DNA from: Corallium rubrum
Taxonomy: Eukaryota; Cnidaria; Anthozoa; Scleralcyonacea; Coralliidae
Direction of reading: 5' to 3'
Length of the DNA stretch: 64,000 nucleotides
Assembly (NCBI GenBank): GCA_964035015.1
Contig: OZ036005.1
Span: 5,092,747-5,156,746, forward strand
How positions within the stretch are numbered: position 1 is the first letter of the stretch; the number at the start of each line of letters is the position of its first letter. Below the pieces are notes generated by a model, which was given only the letters and a program-made list of their open reading frames with translations, made no database searches and was not told where the DNA came from. The position numbers and the translations under genes are program-made. Positions 30,376-41,779 of the stretch are shown here, one piece after another.

Positions 30376-31235
30376 TCTATGCATATGACCAATGCCTTCT
30401 TTCTTTTCGACTGATGAGTGAGTGAGCTTTCTCGTCTCGGATGTGTTTTGTTTGTTCACAGACATAGTTATTGGGCAGTGATGTCGCTGGCAAGTATCTT
30501 GATATTATTTTGTATACACTTACAATCGCACACGCCGTTCATTAAGTGAACTTGCAAGTGACACTTTCTAGGTAAACATGAAGCTGTGTAATAAGGCGAA
30601 GAGACTTGACATATTGAACGCTGTACACGTGTGGAAATAATACTTTCTTTCTTTGCTTTCCTGATGTCTGATCTGTCTGATCACTCATCTCGGATGTGTT
30701 CTGTGTGTTCACAGACATAGTTATTGGTCAGTAATGTTGCTGGCAAGTATCTTGAAGTTATATACACTTACAATCGCACACGCCGTCGTTGATAGTTGTG
30801 TTGACATTTAATACCTGAGGAGACTCGACATATGAACGATGTGTACATGTGTGGAAATACGTTAATAAATACAGGCAATCGTGTTTTGTTATTGCAAATT
30901 GTGTTTTCTATCGGAGAATTGGATTGTGTTTTGACTTTTGTCTGTGACCAATGTGTTTAATAGACTTTAGATCTTAGCAGTGCCATGCAGTGCATAGCAA
31001 TGATAGCACTGTGATTTTGCAGTAGCCCGAGTGAACGCCTGACCAGGCGTCTTGTTTTGTAGAGAGCCCGCCAATTCCTTTCCAAAACGATGCGCGCGCA
31101 ACACCCTGAAACTCGCCTATTAGTTCCACCCGCGAGCTTACGAGACAAAAGAAAAATGTCGAGTCGGTCGACAAATGTCGCCTAGTGGAAAACCAACTTT
31201 AATAAATAAAAATTTCTATTAGTGATGCAAAAAGT

Positions 31236-31800
31236 TTTACCCCCCGGTCAATTTGATTAGATTACCCGGTCAATTTGATTAGATTACTGCACCAGAGGTC
31301 AGCATTTCGGGGGGGGGGGGGGGGGGGAGCGGGCGGTGTAGGACCTCTGGGACCAGGTACGTACTTGTTTAACTTTTTCGGGCAAGTTTGCTATACTATA
31401 AAGAAAGTTGTCGAGTCGATTAAGACACTTTATCTATTAAGTGATTAAAGAAAGACTATACGAAAGCTGTCAAACCCAATTATTACCATATCGTATTACT
31501 TATAATTATTTTTGGTGACCGTTTAATACAGTTCCAAAATAATGAAATATTAACTTTGGGACTGTATAAAGGTGACCGCTTAATAGAGGTGACCGTTTAA
31601 TAAATAGGTCACTTTAATAGTATTAAGGTTACATTATATGATAAAACACTGATTTCATCATATTTTACATTTTTATCGATTTACATTAAGAAACTGGAAA
31701 TCTCTCGATTACCGTAATTTTTTTTCGAAAATATTAAAAAGCGACCAAGATATAGCCAAAAATGTTACGGCTACTGAATTTCTTGACGCGAAAGTTTGCA
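31236..31800. other. No gene seen; duplicated 27-mer, G run and GTGACCG motifs
   Basis: A 27-base CCGGTCAATTTGATTAGATT-type direct repeat lies at 31246-31286, and a G run at 31309-31327. GTGACCGTTTAATACAG-type motifs (31516-31600, again at 32793-32830) resemble fragments of a common MITE. Confidence 0.45.
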
Positions 31801-31814
31801 ATTATGATTGATAG

Positions 31815-32040
31815 CGAATTATTAGGCCGGATTGGGGTGAGCGTTCCGCAACAAAAAAATCGTCTGTTTACACTATGACGGTACGGTAAATTTACCATAG
31901 CGTAGTGATTTGCAGCCGGAGTGCTAAGCGTAGTGACTACGCTACGGCAAACCACTCCGGAATAGTGTAAACACAACAAAGAAACGTAGTGATTTTTCAA
32001 CGGAAGACTGATCGTACCGTAAAGTGTAAACGGGGCCTTA
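31815..32040. repeat. Short palindromic MITE-like element
   Basis: Inverted blocks GTTTACACTATGACGG / CCGTAAAGTGTAAAC and CGTAGTGATTTGCAGCCGGA / TCCGG..ACTACG give a foldable ~225-bp unit ending GGGGCCTTA. No ORF is present. Confidence 0.45.
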
Positions 32041-32900
32041 GTTTACGCGCCGCGTGAAATGTTCGCGGGTATCGAATATCTTTGAATATCTTGTCGCGGT
32101 TTGTTGTTTTGAAGACATAGTTTATCTCAACAACAGATGAAATTCCGAAAGAAGTATATTATTGGTCTTTCTCGACCCGTGAGTCCGTGGGCGCCATGCC
32201 TTTGAAATCAAAGGCACAGTATATTTTGCTCTAATTGGTAAATGAGAAGGTGCATTAACCGAAAGGATTTCGCTGCGAAGTTGCGAAGGAAGACAAGCGC
32301 TGGCGGATGACATTGGTTCAGAACAACATCGTCATCATCCTCTTTATTTAAAAAACACGGTATCGCTTCAATTTACATGTAACGAAAAGCTGCAAGAAGC
32401 AAGAAATTTTTTCTCGAAGATAACCGCGCTAGCCTTCTTTACATTTGCGTTTTGCCGGCATGATGTTCCTATCAGGTTTCTCTCACCATTTGATCGGGGA
32501 GAAACATTATAAGATAGAGTTGTGTCTGATTGGTTTACGGTCCAAGGTGATAAGAGGTCCAAGGTGTGGGCGGGGGAAACGACAACGTTTCTTAGTGAAA
32601 CCAGAACCCCCGCTATCTCTTGGCGCAAAGGGCACCATTATTTAAAAAGCACCTCGTAGCAACTGCAGTTTTTAAAAGTGTAGAATTTTTGTTGAATTCT
32701 TAGCTTCTGCAGTCATTTATCATTGTGCATGCCAAACTTGAGAGAAAAAACTCAAAAATTGAGCGCGCGGTGAGTATTGGTGAAATGTGAAGGGTGACCG
32801 CTTAACTTGATGGGGACCGCTTAATACAGGTTCGACTATCTGCTGCGCAGATACAAAAATGGTAAAAGATTGCTAAAGTTTAAATGAAATTAGTTGAAGA
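32041..32900. other. No gene seen
   Basis: AT-rich, with a few short frames on both strands. No splice-flanked exon or protein motif was recognised. Confidence 0.35.
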
Positions 32901-33087
32901 AAGCAAAAAGACACATATCGTTGTTAATGCCATGAAATGAAAAATATATTTACGTTAAAACTTAACACCCAAACATCTATCTAAATGAAATCCCGCGTAG
33001 GTTTACAAACCTTCAAACTTTCCTAAGCTAATGGTATATATCCAGTTTAATTGTTCGTGTTTACGTATTTAAGTAGCTATAGATAGT

Positions 33088-33787
33088 CTAGTACCCAATT
33101 TCAGCTTTCCCACAAATAAAACAAATACCACACGGCCGCCCCGCACTTCTTTTCTCTATGTTACTGGTTACCAAGGAATCTTGACGACATCGTTTCGGGT
33201 GAATTTCCAGCCCAATTTTGCAATACTTTGTGGCACGTCCCTTGATGCGACTTTGAACTTCTCGAACGAATTTTCGGCTGAGTTTAGATGAGAAAAAATC
33301 GGTGGGTAAGCGACTCTCTAAAACGCCTTCCCAGTAAGCAGCCTTTGAACACTTAGTAGTCACCATGTAGTGGATCGTTTTCTTCACTCTCTTGTCTCCG
33401 TTTTCGTCGGTTTCAATGGTGCTTTCCACGTCCTTTTTGAAACCAAACTTTTCCAAGTTTGCCTCTTTCAAAATCTTCAACATTTCTTCTGTAGATAACT
33501 TTACTTTAGGGTCAAACACACGAACGACATCGGTCTCAGCCCCATCTGCATACAATAAGAGTTAACATTAAGTAAAATTTTACAATAGACAGTAGAATTT
33601 TTCAAACTCTTTAGGACTACGCTCTATAGGTTAACGAACAAGTGCATGCAGGTCTGCTTTAAGTGCGCATTGTATAACTTTCTCAGGATGTCACAACAAC
33701 TACACAACATCAGTATAGAATAAAGATACCTGCATGTAAGCAAACAAATGCCAAAGCAATAATTGCGAGAACACCAAGACACTTCAT
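33088..33787 (-). CDS. Secreted precursor-like protein, copy 3 (two exons)
   Basis: Exon 1 (33730-33787) encodes a signal peptide with one change from copy 2 (Val9 to Ile) and ends phase 1 at CAG|GTATCT. The intron (33546-33729, 184 bases) ends TGCAG. Exon 2 (33088-33545) continues DGAETDVVRVFDPK. The CDS is 516 nt, 171 residues plus stop. The pro-region keeps TKCSKAAYW and YCKIGLEIHPKRC. It ends in a dibasic EKR followed by a 19-residue tail with three Cys (CxxCxxC). Compared with copy 2, the three tail Cys align while nearly every residue between them differs, and one codon is inserted or deleted. Both genes have open frames and matching splice sites, so both may be expressed. Biological role is not recognised. 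Confidence 0.7.
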
Positions 33788-34154
33788 GATAAACTGTTCG
33801 TACTGTTTTCTTCTCTTAGAAATTCTGGTTTCTTGATCTTAACCAACTTTCTTGGAGGTTTCCAACTGGAAGACAGTGAATACTCTGCTGCAGAAGTTCG
33901 TTTTTTAAACTCTCTTAGTTGTTTACATGACAACGCTTATTCGAAAACAAGTGCTGAAGCCAGTGAAGGGTTTCAGAAATTTGCTGAAACCAAAAGTAAT
34001 TTTCGCAATAGGATTATAGAATTATTTATTTAAATTGTATTAAGTTCATGGGAAGAAGGGATATTGTAAAAATAGCTACATGTACGACACGCATGCCAAA
34101 TTGCATGAAAGGGGACATTGTAAAGTCGTCAGATTGGAATCAGAGATCGCAACC

Positions 34155-34312
34155 GATTGTTAGGGACCGTTCATTATTTATCGGAGTTTGACCGTTCATT
34201 ATTTATCGGAGTTTGACCGTTCATTATTTATCGGAGTTTATCCAAAGTTTGGCAATTTCTCACCCATCCACCCCCCCCCCCCCCGATAAATAATGAACGG
34301 CCCCTTACAGAC
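34155..34312. repeat. MITE with CCGTTCATTATTTATCGG ends
   Basis: The left end is GGGACCGTTCATTATTTATC. The GACCGTTCATTATTTATCGG block then repeats three times in tandem. The right end is a C run and GATAAATAATGAACGGCCCC, the inverted end. It is about 155 bp and non-coding. Confidence 0.7.
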
Positions 34313-34559
34313 AGACCGAATGAGACGAATCATGTTCGTGCGATCTGAAGTATCAGGCTTGTTGATTTGTAAGACTTTCATGTAATAAAGAGATAAAACG
34401 AAAGATACAGTCCCCAGTCTTCGAAACCGGCGTGTGTAAAATTCACCTGATTGCTTTGAGGAGAATTTTACGAAAGGAACTTCATTCTATACGCCAAAAG
34501 CAAAACCACTATTTTTATATACAAGAACTCACCACAACTAAACTATGTTTTTAGAAAAA

Positions 34560-35210
34560 AAGCTGCGTGACCGAGAAATTATGGTGGTATGGACCGCCAT
34601 GGTTATCTCAGAACGAGAATGAATGGCCTCGGAAAGAAGCCAGTGAAGGGGAAATTAACACCCCAGAATACATGACAGAAATGAAAACAAAAGCCGACTA
34701 CAACGATGGTGGTAGGTTCGGAAAACACCCACAGTGTGTTGCGCAGATCATCGACCTCAGTAGGTACAGTGATTTAATAAAAGCGATTAGGGTAACCGCA
34801 CGAGTGATTCATTTAAATGACAACAAGGGTGAGTAGAAACGATTTAATGAAAGCGGAGGAAGAGTGGATTAAGGTGGCACAGTCCAAATTAAGGAAACAA
34901 ACAAATTTTCAACAATTACTGGGCAAGTTTGGGATTGTTGAAGAAAGAGGGATTTTAAGGTGTGCTGGAAGATTAGTGAATCCAGTCTAGAAACTGAAGC
35001 GTGAAGACCAGTTATTCTCCCAAAAGAACAAGGCGATTAACGGAGTTACTGTTACGGAATTAAAGTCGACGTATTGGGTTCCTAAAGGTAGACAAGTTGT
35101 TAAGAAGGTAATAAAAACTTGCTTAGTGTGCAAAAAAGTGGAAGGAAAACCCCATAAAAACCCCTATCGAAACAGGTTGGCCCTGGCCTTGCTGCTTTAG
35201 TCCAACAACT
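34560..35210 (+). pseudogene. BEL/Pao polyprotein remnant, copy 3 (longest)
   Basis: This copy extends further 5' than the other two. KLWWYGPPWLSQNENEWPR is the WWxGPxWL motif that precedes the integrase in BEL/Pao. After a frame change come a segment like EEWIKVAQSKLRKQTNFQQL, 'GILRCAGRL', 'RPVILPKEQ', and a Cys pair in 'CLVCKKVEGKPHK'. Stops and indels prevent function. It lies just downstream of a short unique stretch after the copy-3 secreted-protein gene, so the fragment is part of the duplicated unit. Confidence 0.7.
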
Positions 35211-35866
35211 ACAAAATGCAAGTATAATAATAAGCACCGAATAGAGCAAATAAGATACTGTTTGTATGTCTAGATATCGTTTAGGTATCCGTGTCGTATT
35301 ACATTTGAAACGTGTGTTTCAAAACATGTTTAAATATTTTCTGTTTGTCCGAATTTAAATAAATTCTATATCAAGATGATCGCTTGAATCTGCCGAATCC
35401 GACACTAACAATATAGTCTTGCTAGAGTACGCACAGACTTACGCTAATTATAAGCTTTCAGAAATCAGTATTTTCGTGAAGGAATATTTCCAGTGTAAGA
35501 ATATATAGGTTTTAAGTTCAAACTGGGACCAGTTGCGAAAATGGCAACAACAAGACGTTTGCTGGCAATGACAAAACATTCAATGACAAAAAATATCGTG
35601 TGGCAACAATAAAACGTTAATCCACCTTTCCGACCCTTGTGACACTTTTCGGACAAACAATCTCAGATGAACATTCGGAGAATGTGGTCTTAAGAGTGCT
35701 GTAAAAGTGATTATCGAGGCTCAGAACGATTAAACATAAAAGAAATAGCAGCTACAGCTATAGTAGAGAAAATGTAAGTCAAAATTTGTAGATTTTTAAA
35801 CGCGATACTGTTTATATGATTAATATGTCTTTCCGTGTTTGAACAGGTTATTTATATACTAGACTC

Positions 35867-36171
35867 CAATTTCGATGTTAATAGACTGCGCACCTGGAAA
35901 AGTTTCTGTTCTAGGTGTCGTTCTTTCAATCCAAGTTGTTGCTCTTAAATCTTTATGTAATTTGTGTATTAGTTGGGGTTTTTTGTTGGGGTTTTTTTTA
36001 TCGTGTATTTACTTAACGTTTATTATGTAATTTTTTTGTTGGGTTGGTCTTCACATGGGACTCGTGTCCTGTTGATCATTCCTTCAATCATGTTCAATTT
36101 ATTGCATTCTTTATCTACTGTATATTTGCATTGTTGCATGGTTGAAAAGTTAATAAATAAATAATAAATGA
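35867..36171 (+). mobile_element. 5'-truncated LINE 3' end
   Basis: About 305 bases are present here but absent at the equivalent site in copy 1 (about 3652). They end in (AATA)-type units (AATAAATAAATAATAAATGAA). The body contains GGTCTTCACATGGGACTCGT and TGTATATTTGCATTGTTGC, which look like a CR1/L2-family 3' end. The insertion therefore postdates the duplication. Confidence 0.55.
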
Positions 36172-36596
36172 ATGTTGTGCTTGTATAGCTAGCGAAAGTC
36201 AAGAAAGCGCATGGCGAATGATTTACAATAAATCACTAAAAATCTACTGTGGAACCATTGTTGATGCAAAAAGCACACCAAAAAATAAACGCCGCGGGAT
36301 ACAATGTTGTTGTGATGATATCATTTTAAATGTCAGTGTCATGTTTCAGTTCAAGAAGAACTGGGCGTAGTTGTTCGTGAAAAGAGCACTAGCTTCACCT
36401 CAATCCCTGCATGATACGCAGGCAATGGAAGCTTGGCTGGTATATCGTTAGATGAGCCACTGTGCGGGCATGTTTGATGACGTTGACGCTTATTAAATCG
36501 CGCATATTTCTAATATAACAATCTGCGTAAAGGCGGGAAACTTAACGATTATAACCATATAGCATGATCGCGTCTCAGTAAATCTACAAATTGTAA

Positions 36597-37369
36597 TGCT
36601 CCTCCCATCCGGGGTGTGAGGCGTCAGCCGGGGCATGAGGCGTCAGCCGGACATAAATAGTGCGGGCGAAACTAATCCAACGGAAAATAAAATTTATAAC
36701 CTCTGCTGCCAGATTTCTGTCGGTTTCTTGTACAAGATGTCGGTTTCTTGCATGACATGCTAATTCACGGATAACTAAGCCATCCACGCCTAGCCTATAT
36801 TAGTAACATATTTGTTGGTAAGTGATTATCACATGTTCATAATATGTCGTTTTTGTGAAAAAGACAAAATATACTCAGTTTTGCCGTTTAATATATCAGA
36901 CGAAGACTGACGAACCAGAGGATACAAACATACTTATATCGGCCGACGTGTAGCTCACATTGAAACAACGAACTTTCCTAGTTTGTCCACACATTCAATT
37001 AACTGTGGTCGTGTAACCTTCTGCTATATTCGACATGTTTTCTACAACCCACAGTTCCAAAAGTTATTGATACCCCCCTGATGCCGCCATATTGACACAG
37101 AAATCTGGCAGAGGTTCTTTTTTCTCTTTTATCTCTTTCGCTTTCCACCCGCACTCCTTATGTCCAGCTGACGATTTCGATGCATCTCCGACGATCCCTG
37201 AAATATCCGATCTCCGAAAGAACCTCTGCGGAGGAGAGAGGGGTGGGGATTTGATTTGCTAAAATTTGATTTTGCATGCATTAAATGCTTTCAAATACTA
37301 TAAAATTCCCCACATTTCCCCCACCTTCTCCCGGGGTGGGGGGAGTCGGGCTTTCAATTAATAGGTGCA
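36597..37369. mobile_element. Harbinger-like non-autonomous insertion (TAA duplication)
   Basis: 773 bp are present in copy 3 but absent from copy 1 (uninterrupted ATTGTAACTTACG near 4140). TAA lies on both sides (36594-36596 and 37370-37372), and the ends TGCTCCT and AGGTGCA form a short imperfect inverted repeat. A 3-bp TWA-type duplication points to PIF/Harbinger. No transposase frame is found. Confidence 0.55.
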
Positions 37370-38239
37370 TAACTTACGTGTACTGCCATAGTTGCTGTTA
37401 GGGTTGGATTTTTATCGTTAGACCATGTTGACGCATGAAACGAAGTCTGTAGATGTACAGTAGATGACTTTCACGCCAACGAATTTGATACGATTTTAAT
37501 ATATTTTAACGCTTTTAATATATAAAGCATTATAATCAAACTGTACATGTTTCTCCGTTCTCTATATTTTCGCTGCTGAAGAAACGGTGAAATATAGCAG
37601 CCTAGTCTTGTCTTTTCTCTTTAGCTTTTCTGGGTCTCGAGAATCACTTTTAAAGCACTCTAAGACCATCTTTTAACCACTCTTATTGTGCGGTTTTCTC
37701 AGGTCCGAATGTTCCAAGTGAGATTGTTTGTCCGAAAAGTGTCACGTGGACCCCTTCAGAAGACACAACAATTCAACCTCGTAAAATTGACAACAATACG
37801 AACTGACGAAAGTTTCATTTGGCAACAACAATCCCGTGATGGAAATCGGGCGTCAATGTAATCTCGTACTCAAGGGTCTTCCCTGTTTTTAAAATGGCGC
37901 GCGATTGCGCGAAATTGTTCGCGCGTTATTTCAGTAAACATGGCGGGAAATGAGAGATTTTTCGCATACGGTGACTGACAGCTGGGGAACAACCGGGGAA
38001 TCGAGGAGCATCGTCGTCTGTTTGGGTTTTCTGGGCAATCTTGTATTCCGTTAGCTAGCGCTTCGGACAATCAATTTCAAAAGTAGTTCAGTCAATAACA
38101 TTTGTAAACGAGTTGTAAGAGCAGTTCGTACGTCATTTTCAAATTAATCTTGTTCTGCCACCACTGCATGGAACTAGCGCGTGGGAATTTGCAATGCATC
38201 ACGGGATTGTTGTTGCCAAATGAAACGTTACGTTTGTTG

Positions 38240-38465
38240 CCGAATAACGGTCGATATGTTGTTGCCGAATAACGATATGTTGTTGCCGAATAACGATATG
38301 TTGTTGCTGAATAACAATATGTTGTTGCCAAATAACGATATGTTGTTGCCGAATAACGATATGTTGTTGCCGAATAACGATATGTTGTTGCCAAATAACG
38401 ATATGTTGTTGCCGAATAACGACTTATGTTGTTGCCAAATAACGATATGTTGTTGCCGAATTGTT
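38240..38465. repeat. 21-bp minisatellite, copy 3
   Basis: About ten units of GTTGTTGCCGAATAACGATAT with the same CCA/CCG variants, longer than in copies 1 and 2. Confidence 0.85.
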
Positions 38466-38623
38466 GTGTGTTCTGATAGCCCAATTAATGTTTTATTGTT
38501 GCCAAACGATGTTTTTGTCACTGAATGTTTTGTTATTGCCAACAAACGTATTGTTGTTGCGATGAAATAGTTAGACCGGAAGCCAAATGTTACACGATTG
38601 TTGCACCCGCCATAAAAATGCAA

Positions 38624-39232
38624 GAGGTCCCCTATACTTTTCGCGTGAAGCGTGATTGGGTTATTTTACTTACCCGTGAAACGTGATCGATGATTTTTTT
38701 AATCCGTGATTCTTGATCGTAAGGTTTCAAATCTTTTTACGTGCAACGTGAAAGTAACTTCTGATTTAACCGTGACCCGTGAATGAAGGCTAGAATTAAG
38801 CGTGATTCGTGAATCGTCTGTTTTGCGTGAACAGTTTTTTTAGGATTTATGGAATTTCGTTGTCTAGTCTGTCTTCGAACAGTTGAACACTGGAATAGCC
38901 GATGTACTTGATGCAATGTGAAATTTATTATTTAATGCACGATCGCAGTGTTTACAGACCTTTACAATGGACTGCAAGGACAGAAAGAATTCTTTCAGAC
39001 TTGCTGCATTCTTCTGAGATTGAAGAGAAAGACTTCGAGAATGCAAAATATTATTAATCAGTCAGATGATGCTAAATATTAATCCGTGAATTTCGTTTGT
39101 ATTTTTAGGTGAACCGTGATTGCCTCGATTTTTTTGTGAACGTGAAAGAGTTTTTGCGATTTTTCGTGACTCGTGAAAAGACGAAATATTTTTACGTGAA
39201 TGCATTTTGTGAAGGGGTATAGGGGTCCCTCG
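38624..39232. mobile_element. 609-bp MITE rich in CGTGA motifs
   Basis: The ends GAGGTCCCCTATAC and GTATAGGGGTCCCTCG are inverted. TGCAA is duplicated outside (38619-38623 and 39233-39237), and the empty site ATGCAACATTAAGG is present in copies 1 and 2. Many scattered CGTGAA/CGTGATT motifs occur in both halves. It is non-coding, and the superfamily is not recognised. Confidence 0.65.
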
Positions 39233-39517
39233 TGCAACATTAAGGCTTTCTGGTTCGGAATGAAAGTTGCGACCCAGAAACTTTTTATTCGGCGGGCAAT
39301 TTAATAAAATATTTCAATAAAATAACTCTACCTTGAGTTCGTGATGTGTCGTCTTCTATCTGTGTGTTTCTTGTATTGATTTGAAGCGATTTATGCATGT
39401 TTTTGTTTTCCGCACTACGGTCAACACGCCCACAAGTAAGAAGAAATAAAGGCCACACACTATACGCACGTCTACGGACTACGGCAGCCAAAGACGGCCA
39501 GTCGAAGCGATATTTTC

Positions 39518-40136
39518 ACTCGGGCTACCTATGGTAGGCCGAGTCCAGGTTTCGGCTCCGTTCATATTAGTTGTCGATGTTTCGAATTGGCAATCATTAC
39601 GTCATCCCGTCAGGCTTTGCGAAACTGATGGTGATATTTTTTCAGCCGTACGAGCAAAATAAGCTTCGTCACCTACTTCGCCGTTTACATCGTATCTGAG
39701 CCAATAAATATTTCGCGATGTTTCTCCAAACGCATGCGCTAATCGAAAAAAGAGCACGCAGATTCACTTTTGTCGTGTATTTGGTCATTTTGATGTGTCA
39801 TTCGCTTTCGTACAAGCAAATTTCGGTTCGTCACTTTTGAATTTTCAAAATTGTCGCAAAATGCGAGATCTTGGTTCTGGCCCCGTGTGGTTCCTGGTTT
39901 GGTCGATCATATTTCTGAGCTTACTCGACGTTGTACGTGCTGTGCATAGTCTGAATGATTCCAATGAATGAACAAGAAGAACATGCGCGCCAGGATGGAG
40001 AAGTACCATATTTTTTTGAGGTTTCTGTGAACAAGTATAAAGTGCTCAGCTACGAATGTTGGATGTTGCGTTATGATTTTTGTAGCGATATCTGCGAAAC
40101 GCGCAGATATATTGCTATCGTGTTGTGTGTGTGTGT
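39518..40136 (+). repeat. Type i hairpin end plus flank; no gene seen
   Basis: ACTCGGGCTACC-TAT-GGTAGGCCGAGT (39518-39545) is followed by CAGGTTTCGGC and sequence matching the reverse complement of about 13930-14030. It is therefore one end of the hairpin-ended family, with the body extending to the right. The opposite end is not found. Confidence 0.45.
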
Positions 40137-40159
40137 GGAGGGGGTGGGGTGGGGGGGGT

Positions 40160-40199
<40 letters not shown>

Positions 40200-40200
40200 G
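40137..40200. repeat. Long G run (~60 bp)
   Basis: Almost uninterrupted G on the plus strand with a few T, preceded by a short (GT)n. It could form G-quadruplexes. Its exact length is likely unreliable in any assembly. Confidence 0.9.
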
Positions 40201-40349
40201 GCTGACCTGTAATGTGTGCAGTAGTGAGACTGTTTATATTTCCTCGCCATGTTGTATGAACTACGGAGCGAGACGAAGAACAACATTACTTTCGAAGAAA
40301 GTCAATTGCAATGCTGTATGATTGGAGTAGTATGATTCAGGGATACTTT

Positions 40350-41420
40350 AAAATGATTGCGTTTGACCGTACGCCAAGTGATAGCATAATAATGCAATTT
40401 GATATTTGTGCTCATCTCAGTTCAAATAGATTTTTCTCCGTTGCTATTCTATACGATTTGAGTTTAATTCACATATGTTGTACAGAATTTAACGCTCTAT
40501 CTAACGGTGCAAGTTTCCCAAATGGCACAAACCTACAGACGATTGATTTACTTTAAATATGACCGCGTTTGACCGTACGTCAAGTAAATAGCGTAATAAT
40601 GCAATTTGATATTTGCGCTCACGTCAGTTCAAATAGACTTTTCTCCGTTGTTATTCCATACCATGTTCTCTAATTCACATATGTTGTACAGAATTTAACG
40701 CTCTATCTAACCGTACAAGTTTCCCAAATGGCACAAACCTACAGACAATTGATTTACTTTAAATATGACCGCGTTTCACCGTAGGACAGTAAATAGCGTA
40801 AATAATGCAATTTGATATTTGCGCTCATGTCAGTTCAAATAGCCTTTTATCCGTTAGTATTCTATACAATGTTCTCTAATTCACATATGTTGTACAGAAT
40901 TTAACGCTCTATCTAACTGTAGAAGTTTCGTGAATGGCACAAAGCTACAGACGATTCAGGGGTATACTTTAAACACGCGATATCTGTCCGGTGGCTCAAC
41001 TGCAATGAAGATATATCCCAATACGGCTGTTAGCCGTTAAATTCTATACTTCCGACAAAGTTTTTGACTAAAACACTATGATTTTTCAGGGTTATATTCT
41101 ATACGATTTTTTCTAATTCACATATGTTGTAAAATATTTAACGCTCTATCTAACTGTACAAGTTTCGTGAATGGCACAAACCTACAGACGATTCAGGGAA
41201 TCAGCTGGCGGATACTCCGGTTTAAATATGATTGCGTCACGGTTTGACCCGATAATTACCATTTGATATTTGGCGCTCATCTCAGTTCAAATAGATTTTT
41301 CTCCGTTGCTATTCTACGATTTTTTTAATGCACATTTGTTGAACTGAGTTTAACGCTCTATCTAACGGTACAAGTTTCCAAAATGGCACAAACCTACAGA
41401 CGATTCAGGGGTATTTAGAC
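40350..41420. repeat. ~207-bp tandem repeat, 3 full and 2 partial units
   Basis: Units begin near 40350, 40560 and 40765 (CGCGTTTGACCGTACG, then GCAATTTGATATTTG, GTTGTACAGAATTTAACGC and GGCACAAACCTACAGACG). Partial units lie near 41095 and 41225. Sequence such as AGCCGTTAAATTCTATA is repeated between the partial units. No gene is present. Confidence 0.75.
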
Positions 41421-41684
41421 CCGCGGTGTCCGGCAGTCAACAGCCGTATTATTGGCCATTAGGATATATCTTCCTGCAGTTAGCCGTTAAATTCTATATT
41501 TCCGACAAAGTTTTGCACTAAAACATTTCGGAGACAGGGGATATTGCTGATAAACTGGTAAGTATTTTTAACGTGACTTATAGTAAACTTGTGAGTGTGA
41601 TCTACCACAGTTTTTGTGAGTCATGATAAAAAATTATTTCGGTCAGAGAATGTGTACTTTCTCTTTAAGTATCTTATAAGATCT

Positions 41685-41775
41685 CGCTAAAATCTTATAA
41701 GATCTACGTGTAAAAATCTTATAAGATTTTTCTTAAGATCTTACAAGATTTTCCAAGATCACACAAGCAATATCT
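41685..41775. repeat. Cluster of AAGATCTTATAAGAT palindromes
   Basis: Several overlapping copies of AATCTTATAAGATC and its variants lie in direct and inverted order within 90 bases. It can form hairpins and looks like part of an AT-rich foldback repeat. Confidence 0.5.
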
Positions 41776-41779
41776 TGAC

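Larger units (their letters stand above)
27823..31062. mobile_element. Nested inverted-repeat region with hairpin ends
   Basis: The outer ends are inverted: 27823-28020 (including CAAGACGCCTGGTCAGGCG and TTCACTCGGGCTACTG) matches the reverse complement of about 30870-31062. Inside, 29440-29700 is an inverted copy of 30110-30375, with roughly 260-bp arms containing AAATCGTACAATTTGAGTGG. A third pair is 29096-29125 with 31085-31118. Copies of two end motifs also lie at 28424-28458 and 29270-29296. No transposase or other convincing ORF is present. Several hairpin-ended elements seem to have inserted into or beside each other. Confidence 0.5.

Noticed and set aside
29278..30388. Two ~100-residue similar ORFs on opposite strands
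   Set aside because: They are the same arm of an inverted repeat read twice.
30400..30450. Second hammerhead candidate (CTGATGAG at about 30409)
   Set aside because: No GAAA element or stem II partner at the right distance.
36584..36787. 67-residue ORF at the left end of the TAA-flanked element
   Set aside because: It starts across the insertion joint and has no protein-like pattern.
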